From contig CAZWVM010000001.1 of the NCBI GenBank assembly GCA_964637705.1, forward strand, positions 40,989 to 104,988: a DNA stretch of 64,000 bases, read 5' to 3'. The stretch comes from CAZWVM01 sp964637705. Its GTDB lineage: Bacteria > UBA8481. This document shows, piece by piece, positions 1 through 8,944 of the stretch (its first letter is position 1; the number at the start of each line of letters is the position of its first letter). The notes beneath the pieces are model-generated. The model did not search any database. It was not told where the DNA came from and worked only from the letters and a program-made list of their open reading frames with translations. The position numbers and the translations under genes are program-made.

Positions 1-3000
1 TGAAGACGATCGAGGCCGCGAGACCGTCCTCACGCTCTTCGAAGTTGAACTGCAGGTCGTACTTGCTGACCGGGTAGTCGTCGAAGAAGGTCTTCACGGC
101 GACGCCCGGCATCGCGATCTCCACGCGCCCCGCGTTCTGCATCACCGCGACGACGTCGAAGAGCGGCATGCGCGAGACGTCCCGCTTCAGGTCGAGATCG
201 TCCACGAGCCGGTCGAATGGATACTCCTGCCGCTCGTACGCCTCGGTCGTGGTGGCGCGCACCCGGTCGAGGAGACGCGCGAAGGATTCACCGGCCCGCA
301 CGTCGTCGCGCAGGGCGAGCATGTTGATGAAGAACCCGATCTGGTCCTCGAGATCGGCATGGGTCCGCCCCGCAACCGGCGTCCCGACGACGATATCCTC
401 CTGGCCGGTGTAACGGTGGAGCAGGACCTTCACGCCGGCCAGGAGCGTCATGAAGAGGGTGGCCGTGCGGGCGCGCGCGAGCGCCGCGAGCCGATCCGCG
501 ACGTCACGCCCGACCCGGAAGGAAATCGCAGCGCCGTTGTAGGTCTTGACCGGAGGCCGCGGACGATCGGCGGGCAGGTCGAGAACCGGCAAGGTCCCCC
601 CGAACCGATCCCGCCAGTAGCGCCGATCCCCGTCGGTCTCCTCCGCGCCGAGGCGCGCGGTCTGCCACGCGGCATAATCGCGGTACTGGATCCGGAGCGG
701 CTTCCACGACGGCGCCCGCCCCTCGACGAGCTCGCGGTAGCGCCCGAGGAACTCGCGCGCCAGGACCCCGAGGCTCCAGTCGTCCGAGACGATGTGGTGC
801 ATGGTGAGGAGGAGCACGTGGCGGTCCGCGGCGAGCCGCAGGAGGCCGACCCGGATGAGCGGGCCCGTCTCCAGTTCGAAGGCGGCGGCCGCGTCGCGGG
901 CCGCCCGCTCGCGGGCCTCGGCCTCGGGATCGGGCCCGCCGGACAGATCGACGACCTCGATCCGCGCCTCGCCCGGGGCCCTGACCTTCTGCCGCGCCGC
1001 CTCGCCCTCGAGGACGAAGGTCGTCCGCAGGGACTCGTGCCGCGCCACCGTATCGGCGTAGGCTTGTTCCAGGAGGTCGATCCTCAACGGTCCCTCCAGG
1101 AGCAGCGCGGCCGGCATGTTGTATGCGACCGATCCCTCCTCGAGGCGCGAGAGGAGCCAGAGCCGGCGCTGGGCGTGGGAGAGCGGATACGACTCCGCCT
1201 CGGGCGTGCGCGCGATGCCGCGGTACTCGGCGCGCTCCATCGTGTCGATGCGCGCCGCGAGCTCGGCCACGGTCGGACGACCGAAGATCTCGCGGAGCGG
1301 CAGTTCCACGCCGAGATCGCGGTTGACGCGCGAGACGACGAGCGTGGCCTTGAGGCTGTGGCCTCCGAGATCGAAGAAGTTGTCGCGGGCCCCGACCCGC
1401 TCGACGCCGAGCACCTCGCCCCAGATCGCGGCGAGCCGCGCCTCCGTCCCGGCCGCGGGCTCGACGAAGACGTCGCCGCGCGCGACGCGGGTCCGCGAGG
1501 GCGACGGCAGGCGGCGACGATCGACCTTGCCGGCCGGAGTCTGGGGCAGGGACCCGAGGAGCACGAAGTCCGAGGGCACCATGTAGGCCGGAACCTTGTC
1601 GCGCAGGAAGTCCTTCCACTCCGGCACCAGGTCGCGCCCGAGCGCCTCGCGCAGCGGATCGTTCGCGAAGTGGCTCCACCCGACGGCCGCATCCGGCGGG
1701 TCGGTCATGAGCGGCGCAAACGGAAGACCGCGGCGCACGAAGACAGCGTCGAAGGCGCCGTCCGGGGCGCCCGAGGCGAGGCTGAGCCGTACCTCGAACG
1801 GCGTTTCATCGGCCAGGCGCCAGAGGTCCTCGGGCTCGATGCCGTCCACGCCCGCCCTCCCCTGTTCCTCGCGAAGCGCCGCCACGGTCGAGGGACGCTC
1901 GCGCGAGGTCATGAGCCGGAGAGCCCGTTCCTCGGGAGCGACCCGCGCATTCGCGATGCCGCGCAGGGCCACCACGTCGTCGGTCGCCTTCGAGAGCCGG
2001 TCGCGGATCGCCTCGGCGGAGGGCCGGCCTTCGTCGGACCAGTCGCGCCAGGGGGGCCGCGACTCGGTCGTCGGCTCGCCGAGGCGCAGGATGACGTCGT
2101 AGCGGAAGCGCGTCATCTCGTTCAGGCCGCGCCCCCGCTTCGGGAGAATCTCGACCGAGCGGATCGCGGGCGTGCGCCGCTTCAAGGCGAGGAAGAACGC
2201 CGGGTCCACCGCCATCTCCTGCTCCGCCTCCATCTGACGCCGGACCCGGTCGGCCAGCTCGCCGGTGGCGAGGGACTCCTCGCTCTTATAGAGCTGGACC
2301 GAGGCGTGGAAGGTCTCGAGCATCGGCAGGCTCCGGACGTCACCGACGAAGATCGAGCCGCCGGGCGAGAGCGCGGCAATCGCGCCCTCGAGCACCTTCA
2401 CGAGGTACTCGGGGCCCGGGAAATACTGCACCACGGAAGACAGGATGACCGTATCGACCGAGCCGCGCGGGATGTCGGCGAGGTCGTCGGCACGACGCGC
2501 CTCGAGGACGGCGCGGTCGAGCCCCGGGACCCGCCGGCCCAGCTCCTCGTCGGCGCGCAGTTCCTTCAACCGGTCGATGGCGACCTGCGAGAGGTCGATG
2601 CCGCGGTAGGATTCGAGGTGCGGGAGGAGCGGGAACATGATGAGCCCGGTGCCGCAACCGATCTCGAGCACGCGGCGCGGCGCGAGGCCGAGGATGCGGC
2701 CGGTCGTGCCGTCGACGTATTCCCTCATCTCCTCGCGCGGGAGCGGGGCGTTGGTGTAGTTCGAATCCCAGCCGATGACGTTGAAGGTCGGATCGCCGTA
2801 GGTGAGCGACTCCTGGTAGCTCTTCTCGTGGAGTTCCTCCCAGAGCTTCACCTGCGCGGCGCGGATCCGTTCGATCCGTTCCCGGTTCGCCTCCCGGTCG
2901 GGCACGACGTAGGCGACGAGGCGGCGATCCCCCGGCTCGTCCTCCCTCACCACGACCGCGTTTTCGCGGACGGCCACGTGCCGGCCGAGCACGGCCTCGA

Positions 3001-6000
3001 TCTCGCCCAGCTCGATCCGGAAGCCCCGGATCTTCACCTGGTCGTCCATGCGCGAGAGGCACTCGAGCAGGCCGTCCGGCCTCCAGTACCCGATGTCTCC
3101 GGTCCGGTAGAGGACGTCGCCCCGCCCCTCGCCGGCGTACGGGTTCGGGACGAAGGCGGCCCGCGTCTTCTCCTCGTCGCGCCAGTATCCCTCGCCGACG
3201 CCGATCCCGGAGACGGCGATCTCGCCGCGCACGCCGGGCGGCACAAGCCGGAGGTTCCGATCGAGGACGTACATCGTGAGGTTCGGCTGCGCGGTTCCGA
3301 CCGTGACCGTCGTCGCCGCCGCGGAAAGCGGCGCCTCGATGATCGACTCGCAGGTGTCGTCGGCGGCCTCGGTCGGGCCGTAGGCGTTGACCAGGCGCTT
3401 GTCCGGGAAGAGCGAGAGCCAGCGGTTGACGAGCGCCACGGAGACGGCCTCGCCGGTGGCCATGGCCCACTCCAGGGCGGGCAGGCGGCGCTCCTCGGGC
3501 GAGAGTCGCGCCGCGTGGTCGAGGAGCGCATTCATGACCACCGGCACGAGCTCGATCACGGTGACCGCTTCGCGCCGGATGAGCTCGAAGAGCCGCTCGG
3601 CGTCGCAGACCGTCTCGTAGTCCGCGATCACGGTCCGGCCGCCGCAGAGAAGGGGCCCGATGAACTGCCAGACGGAGATGTCCGACGAAGCGGGGGCGCT
3701 CTGGAGAAAGGCCGAATCCCGATGGAAGGCCATGCGCCGGAACTGCCCGTAGACATGGTTGATCTTGCCGTCGTGCCGGATGATGGCGCCCTTGGGGAGT
3801 CCGGTCGAGCCCGAGGTGTAGAGCATGTAGGCCCGGTCCGAGGCGAGGTTGACGTGGTCGGGTGTCGTCGCGGGCTGTCGGGCGATCTCCTCCGACCCGA
3901 GGAAGACGGCGCGCACGGCTTCCTTCGCCGCGAGGCAGCCGAGGCGCGTCCAGGCCGGCTCGCTCGTCAGGACCAGCGGGACGCCCGAGTTCTCCAGCAT
4001 GTACGCGATGCGATCCTCGGGATAACCCGGGTCGATCGGCACGTATGCGGCGCCCGCCTTGAGGATGCCCACGAGGGCCGCGAGGAAGCCGATGCCGCGC
4101 GGCTCGAGGATCCCGACGAAGTCGTTGCGCCGGATCCCGGCGCCCCGGAGGAGGTGCGCGATGCGGTTCGCCTCGGCATCGAGCTCCGCGTAGGTCACCC
4201 GGCGCCCGTTGTGCACGGCCGCGATCCGGCCGGGACCGGCCGCGACCTCGTCCTCGAAGAGCTCGTGCAGGGTGCGATGAACCGGGAACGCGGCGCGCTC
4301 GCCCGTGCCCATCGCGAGCATCGCCCGCTCCCCGGCGGCGTCCAGTACCGGGATCTCTGAGGCGCGGAGCCCGGGCCGGTCCGCGACGGCCGCCAGGAGC
4401 GTCTCGAAGTGCCGCACGAGCCGCCGGGCCGTCGATTCGTCGAAGAGGTCGGTGCTGTACTCGAGGACGCCGAGGAGCCCGCCCCCCGTCTCCCACATGT
4501 CGAGGACGAGATCGAACTGGGCGGTCGTGCGGCCGAACTCGATCGTCGCGACGTCGAGCCCCGGCATCTCGAGATTTCTCATCGGCGCGTTCTGGAGCGC
4601 GAACATCACCTGGAAGACCGGGTTGCGGCTGAGATCGCGTTCCGGCTGGAGTTCGTCGACGAGGCGCTCGAAGGGTAGGTCCTGGTGGGCGTAGGCATCG
4701 AGCGCGGCCTGCCGGGCCCGCTCGACCAGCGCGACGAAGGACGGGTCGTCCCCGAGATCGAGGCGCAGCGCGAGCGTGTTGACGAAGAAGCCGACGAGCG
4801 GCTCGACCTCGGAGCGCGTGCGGTTGGCGATCGGCGTGCCGATGACGATGTCGGCCTGGCCCGAGAGGCGGGAGAGCAGGACGCTGAAGGAGGCCTGGAG
4901 CGTCATGAAGAGCGTGGCCGACAAGCGGCGCGACAGGTCGTCGAGGCGGCGCCTCACCCCCGGATCGATCTCGAAGCGGATCGATCCGCCCCGGTAGCTC
5001 TGGAGCGCCGGGCGCGGCCGGTCGGTCGGCAGCTCGAGCTCGGCCGGGATCCCGGCGAGACGCTCCTTCCAGTAGTCCCATTGCTCCCGGTACCGTTCAC
5101 CCGCGAGCCACTCCCTCTGCCAGGCCGCGAAGTCGGCGTACTGGACCGCGAGCGGCGCGAGCGGCGAGGGACGGCCGGCGCGGAAGGCCTCGTAGAGGAA
5201 GGAGAGCTCGCGGACGAGAATCCCCATGGACCAGCCGTCGGCCGCGATGTGATGCATGGTCAGGAAGAGCACCCACGCGGCCTCGCCCGTCGCGAGAAGC
5301 TTCGCGCGCAGGAGGGGGCCGCGCTCCAGGTCGAAGACGCCCCGCGCCTCCTCGGCCCCGAGCCGCCGCACCTCGGCCTCGCCATCGACCGCTCCGCGCA
5401 CGTCGATCCGCTCGAGCGCGAAGGACCCCTCCGGGTGGATGACCTGGACCGTCCGCCCTCCCTCCTCGCGGTACGTCGTCCTCAGGATCTCGTGCCGCCG
5501 CACGATCTCGGCCAGGCTTCCTTCCAGCGCGGCCTCATCGAGGTCTCCGCGGATCGCGAGCGCCACGGCGACGTTGTAGAAGGGATTGTCCGGCTCGAGT
5601 CGGTTGAGGAACCAGAGCCGCTCCTGGGCGTAGGAGAGCGGAAGGGACTCGGCGCGCGAACGAACGATCATCGGCATCGGCCCGGCCGGGCTCGCCGCGA
5701 CCGGGCCGGCCTCTTCCTCGACGGCCGCGGCCAGTTGCTCCACGCGGGAGCCGGAGAAAATCCGACGGAGCGGCAGGTCGATGGAGAAGCGCTTCCGGAG
5801 CCGCGAGACGAGCTGGGTGGCGAGGAGCGAGTTGCCCCCGATCGCGAAGAAGTCGTCGCGCAGGCCGACCCGTTCCCGGCCCAGCACCTCGGCGCAGATC
5901 GCGGCGACCGCCGCCTCCGTCTCGCTCCGCGGCGGCACGAACCCCTGCTCCGCGTCGGAGCGGCCGGGCGCCGGGAGCGCCCGCCGGTCGAGCTTGCCGT

Positions 6001-8944
6001 TCGCGGTGATGGGCAGGGCGTCGAGCACGACGATGTGAGACGGCACCATGAAGTCCGGCAGAACCCGGGCGAGATCCTCCCGGCCCGGCCCGGCCCTCGA
6101 TACGTCCCGGCGGACGACGTAGGCGACGATCTCCTTCCGGCCCGGCGCGTCCTCGCGCACCAGGACGCACGCCTCCCGGGCGTTCTCGTGGCGGAGCAGC
6201 GCGGCCTCGATCTCCACCGGTTCGACCCGGAAGCCGCGGATCTTGGCCTGGTCGTCGAAGCGGCCGAGAAACTCGATCGCTCCGCCCGCGAGCCAGCGCG
6301 CGCGATCGCCGGTCCGGTAGAGGCGATGGCTCTCACCGTCGAGCGAAACCTCGAAGAACCGTTCCGCGGTCAATTCGGGCCGGTTCACGTACCCGATCGC
6401 CAGGCCGTCCCCGCCGGTGTACAGCTCGCCCGGCACGCCGACCGGGACGCGGTTCCGGCGGGCATCGAGGATGAAGACCGAGGTGTTCGCGATGGGGCGG
6501 CCGATCGGGATCGAGCCCGCGTATTCCCGTCCCCGCTCCGCCTCGTGGCAGCACGTGAACGTCGTGTTCTCGGTGGGGCCGTAGCCGTTGACGAAGCGGC
6601 ACGTCAACTCCGCCAGCACGCGATTCACGTGCGGCACGGATAGGACGTCGCCGCCGGCCAGGAGCCATTTCAGGGAGCGAAGGTCCTCGAGGCACTCGTC
6701 CACGACGAGGCTGAAAAGGCTCGCGGTGAGCCAGAGCGTCGTGACGCCGTGATCGCGGACGAGCGCGCCGATCTCGGCGGGCGTCAAGAGTCCCGGCGGC
6801 GCGATCACCAGCCGCCCGCCATTGAGGAGCGGGCCCCAGATCTCGAGCGTGGAGGCGTCGAAGGAGATCGGGGCGAGCTGGAGAAAGACATCCGCGGCCG
6901 TGTATGCGATGAAGTCCGTGCCCCGGACGAGCCGGACGACGGCGCGGTGAGGAACCACGACGCCCTTGGGCCGTCCGGTCGATCCGGAGGTGAAGAGGAT
7001 GTAGGCGGGATCCTCGGGCCGGACGGGCGGGCTGGCACCGCCGTCCGCGTGATCCGACGGTCGATCGATCTCGAGCAGGCGGCAGGAAAGCCCGGTCGTC
7101 AACGACGCGCACCGGTCCCTCTCCGCGGTCCGCGTCACGATGATCCCGATGCCCGCCTCCGCGATCATGACGCGGAGCCGCTCGTCCGGATGGGTGGGAT
7201 CGAGGGGCACGTAGGCGCCGCCCGCCTTCAGGATCGCGAGGATCGAGACGATCATCTCGAAGGAGCGATCGATGCAGATCCCGACCGGCCCGCCCCGTTC
7301 CACGCCGTGGTGCCGCAGGTGAACCGCGAGTTGGTCCGAGGCGGCACGGAGTTCCCCGTAAGTTTGGGTCCGACCGCCGCACTCGAGGGCGATCGCGCCC
7401 GGGGCGTGCGCGGCCGTCTCGTCGAAAAGCTCCACGATCGTCCGCTCGCGCGGATAAGCCGTCCGCGTGACTCTCCACGCGTCGAGCCGTTCGCGGTCGC
7501 CGGGCGGCAGCAGGTCGAGCTCCGAGAGACGCGCATCCGGCCGGCGCACGACCTCCGCCAGCAACCCGGTGAAGAGCCCGACCATCCGCCTCGTGGTCTC
7601 CCCGTCGAAGAGATCCCGGTTGTACTCGAGCAGTCCCGCGAGGCCGGTCCGCGATTCCTCGACGACGAAGGTCAGGTCGTATTTCGCGGTACGGCTCGCG
7701 ATCCTCATGGGCGCGATCTCGAGACCCTCGAGCCCGAGCGTTCCCGACGAGGCGTTCCGGAGGGCGAGCACCACCTGGTAGAAGGGCGTGTGGCTCATGT
7801 CGCGCTCCGGGATCAGCTCCTGGACGAGCCTCTCGAAGGGAATGCCCTGGTGCTCGACCGCGCCGAGCGTCGCCTGCCGTGCGCGCTCCAGCAGCTGCCG
7901 GAACGACGGATCGTCGCCGATGCCGACGCGAAGGGGCAGCGTGTTCACGAAGAACCCGATCAGGGGCTCGAGCGCCGGGTGAGCACGGTTCGCCATCGGT
8001 GCGCCGACCACGATCTCCTCCATGCCGCTGAACCGGTGGAGGAGCGCGTCCAGGGCGGCGAGGAGCGCCATGAAGAGACTGGATCCCGTCGCATCCGCGA
8101 GCGCGCGGAGACCGTCGAGGACGGGACCCGCAACCTCGAAGCGCTCCGAGGCGCCGCGGTAGGTCATGACCGCCGGGCGCGGCCGGTCCGTGACGAGTTC
8201 CAGGAGCGGCGGAGCGCCGGACAGCGTCTCGCGCCAGAAGCGCAGGTCGTCCTCGATCCGGTCGGGCGTCAGTGTCGCGCGCTCCCACGCGGCGTAGTCC
8301 GCATACTGGATCTCCAGCGCGGGCAGGGACGGCGTTACGCCGGCGGCGAAGGCCTTGTAGCACGCGCCAAGCTCGGAGATCAGGAGGTCGATGCTCCAAC
8401 CATCTCCGACGATGTGGTGCAGGGTGACGAGCAGGACGTGCGAGGCGTCGGAGAGCCGGAGCAGCCGGGCGCGGATGAGAGGTACGCGCGCGAGGTCGAA
8501 GGGTTCCTCAGCCTCGGCCAAAGCGATCCGCTCGACCTCGGCCATCCGCTCGGCGTCACTCCCCTTCTCCAGGTCCACCCGGGCGAGCGCGAAGGGGACC
8601 TCGTCATGGATGCGCTGGACGGGCAGGCCCGCGGCATCGCGATGAAACGAGGTCCGCAGGATCTCGTGCCGCCGGACGACGGCGTCGAAGCTCTTCTCGA
8701 GCGCGTCCGCATCGAGAGGCCCCCGGAGATCCAGTGCGAAGGGCATGTTGTAGGTCGCGCCGGGTCCCTCGAGCTCGTAGAGAACCCAGAGCCGCTGCTG
8801 GGCAAAGGAGAGCGGCAGGTCCGTTCCTCGCGGCACGCGGGGGATGGAGGAGGCATCCCGTCCGGCGCGCTCGCGCAGGCGGCGCATGACGAGCGCCCGC
8901 TTCTCGGGTGAGAGAGACTCCAGCCTCTGCCGCAGGTCGGTCAT
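1..8944 (-). CDS. NRPS, C-A-T-C-A-nMT-T-C... (3' end beyond window)
   Basis: Nonribosomal peptide synthetase, about 2981 codons in the window, still open at base 1. It starts at ATG 8944, whose ATGA overlaps the stop of the preceding synthetase gene. Domains by residue: C1 about 40-470 (HHIVGDGWS near 177), A1 about 495-960 (TSGSTGRPKG near 653), T1 with GGNSLL near 1038, C2 about 1095-1530 (HHIAADGWS near 1231), A2 from about 1555 (TSGSTGLPKG near 1712), an N-methyltransferase inserted in A2 (VLEIGCGTGLIMF near 2093), the A2 tail (GKVDRRRLP), T2 with GGHSLK near 2526, and C3 from about 2588 (HHIVSDDWS). The A1 pocket reads D-A-L-W-L-G-G-T-F, close to Val-type codes. The A2 pocket reads D-I-W-E-M-T-A-D-D, which I cannot assign. 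It would add a Val-like residue and an N-methylated residue, then continue. No terminating thioesterase is visible. Confidence 0.95.
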   Translation of the reverse strand, partial: MTDLRQRLESLSPEKRALVMRRLRERAGRDASSIPRVPRGTDLPLSFAQQRLWVLYELEGPGATYNMPFALDLRGPLDADALEKSFDAVVRRHEILRTSFHRDAAGLPVQRIHDEVPFALARVDLEKGSDAERMAEVERIALAEAEEPFDLARVPLIRARLLRLSDASHVLLVTLHHIVGDGWSIDLLISELGACYKAFAAGVTPSLPALEIQYADYAAWERATLTPDRIEDDLRFWRETLSGAPPLLELVTDRPRPAVMTYRGASERFEVAGPVLDGLRALADATGSSLFMALLAALDALLHRFSGMEEIVVGAPMANRAHPALEPLIGFFVNTLPLRVGIGDDPSFRQLLERARQATLGAVEHQGIPFERLVQELIPERDMSHTPFYQVVLALRNASSGTLGLEGLEIAPMRIASRTAKYDLTFVVEESRTGLAGLLEYNRDLFDGETTRRMVGLFTGLLAEVVRRPDARLSELDLLPPGDRERLDAWRVTRTAYPRERTIVELFDETAAHAPGAIALECGGRTQTYGELRAASDQLAVHLRHHGVERGGPVGICIDRSFEMIVSILAILKAGGAYVPLDPTHPDERLRVMIAEAGIGIIVTRTAERDRCASLTTGLSCRLLEIDRPSDHADGGASPPVRPEDPAYILFTSGSTGRPKGVVVPHRAVVRLVRGTDFIAYTAADVFLQLAPISFDASTLEIWGPLLNGGRLVIAPPGLLTPAEIGALVRDHGVTTLWLTASLFSLVVDECLEDLRSLKWLLAGGDVLSVPHVNRVLAELTCRFVNGYGPTENTTFTCCHEAERGREYAGSIPIGRPIANTSVFILDARRNRVPVGVPGELYTGGDGLAIGYVNRPELTAERFFEVSLDGESHRLYRTGDRARWLAGGAIEFLGRFDDQAKIRGFRVEPVEIEAALLRHENAREACVLVREDAPGRKEIVAYVVRRDVSRAGPGREDLARVLPDFMVPSHIVVLDALPITANGKLDRRALPAPGRSDAEQGFVPPRSETEAAVAAICAEVLGRERVGLRDDFFAIGGNSLLATQLVSRLRKRFSIDLPLRRIFSGSRVEQLAAAVEEEAGPVAASPAGPMPMIVRSRAESLPLSYAQERLWFLNRLEPDNPFYNVAVALAIRGDLDEAALEGSLAEIVRRHEILRTTYREEGGRTVQVIHPEGSFALERIDVRGAVDGEAEVRRLGAEEARGVFDLERGPLLRAKLLATGEAAWVLFLTMHHIAADGWSMGILVRELSFLYEAFRAGRPSPLAPLAVQYADFAAWQREWLAGERYREQWDYWKERLAGIPAELELPTDRPRPALQSYRGGSIRFEIDPGVRRRLDDLSRRLSATLFMTLQASFSVLLSRLSGQADIVIGTPIANRTRSEVEPLVGFFVNTLALRLDLGDDPSFVALVERARQAALDAYAHQDLPFERLVDELQPERDLSRNPVFQVMFALQNAPMRNLEMPGLDVATIEFGRTTAQFDLVLDMWETGGGLLGVLEYSTDLFDESTARRLVRHFETLLAAVADRPGLRASEIPVLDAAGERAMLAMGTGERAAFPVHRTLHELFEDEVAAGPGRIAAVHNGRRVTYAELDAEANRIAHLLRGAGIRRNDFVGILEPRGIGFLAALVGILKAGAAYVPIDPGYPEDRIAYMLENSGVPLVLTSEPAWTRLGCLAAKEAVRAVFLGSEEIARQPATTPDHVNLASDRAYMLYTSGSTGLPKGAIIRHDGKINHVYGQFRRMAFHRDSAFLQSAPASSDISVWQFIGPLLCGGRTVIADYETVCDAERLFELIRREAVTVIELVPVVMNALLDHAARLSPEERRLPALEWAMATGEAVSVALVNRWLSLFPDKRLVNAYGPTEAADDTCESIIEAPLSAAATTVTVGTAQPNLTMYVLDRNLRLVPPGVRGEIAVSGIGVGEGYWRDEEKTRAAFVPNPYAGEGRGDVLYRTGDIGYWRPDGLLECLSRMDDQVKIRGFRIELGEIEAVLGRHVAVRENAVVVREDEPGDRRLVAYVVPDREANRERIERIRAAQVKLWEELHEKSYQESLTYGDPTFNVIGWDSNYTNAPLPREEMREYVDGTTGRILGLAPRRVLEIGCGTGLIMFPLLPHLESYRGIDLSQVAIDRLKELRADEELGRRVPGLDRAVLEARRADDLADIPRGSVDTVILSSVVQYFPGPEYLVKVLEGAIAALSPGGSIFVGDVRSLPMLETFHASVQLYKSEESLATGELADRVRRQMEAEQEMAVDPAFFLALKRRTPAIRSVEILPKRGRGLNEMTRFRYDVILRLGEPTTESRPPWRDWSDEGRPSAEAIRDRLSKATDDVVALRGIANARVAPEERALRLMTSRERPSTVAALREEQGRAGVDGIEPEDLWRLADETPFEVRLSLASGAPDGAFDAVFVRRGLPFAPLMTDPPDAAVGWSHFANDPLREALGRDLVPEWKDFLRDKVPAYMVPSDFVLLGSLPQTPAGKVDRRRLPSPSRTRVARGDVFVEPAAGTEARLAAIWGEVLGVERVGARDNFFDLGGHSLKATLVVSRVNRDLGVELPLREIFGRPTVAELAARIDTMERAEYRGIARTPEAESYPLSHAQRRLWLLSRLEEGSVAYNMPAALLLEGPLRIDLLEQAYADTVARHESLRTTFVLEGEAARQKVRAPGEARIEVVDLSGGPDPEAEARERAARDAAAAFELETGPLIRVGLLRLAADRHVLLLTMHHIVSDDWSLGVLAREFLGRYRELVEGRAPSWKPLRIQYRDYAAWQTARLGAEETDGDRRYWRDRFGGTLPVLDLPADRPRPPVKTYNGAAISFRVGRDVADRLAALARARTATLFMTLLAGVKVLLHRYTGQEDIVVGTPVAGRTHADLEDQIGFFINMLALRDDVRAGESFARLLDRVRATTTEAYERQEYPFDRLVDDLDLKRDVSRMPLFDVVAVMQNAGRVEIAMPGVAVKTFFDDYPVSKYDLQFNFEEREDGLAASIVF

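Noticed and set aside
359..4360. Very long plus-strand open frame (1333 codons)
   Set aside because: It is antisense to the NRPS, low in complexity (Arg/Glu/Ala/Pro/Asp-rich) and shows no domain. High third-position GC keeps antisense frames open.
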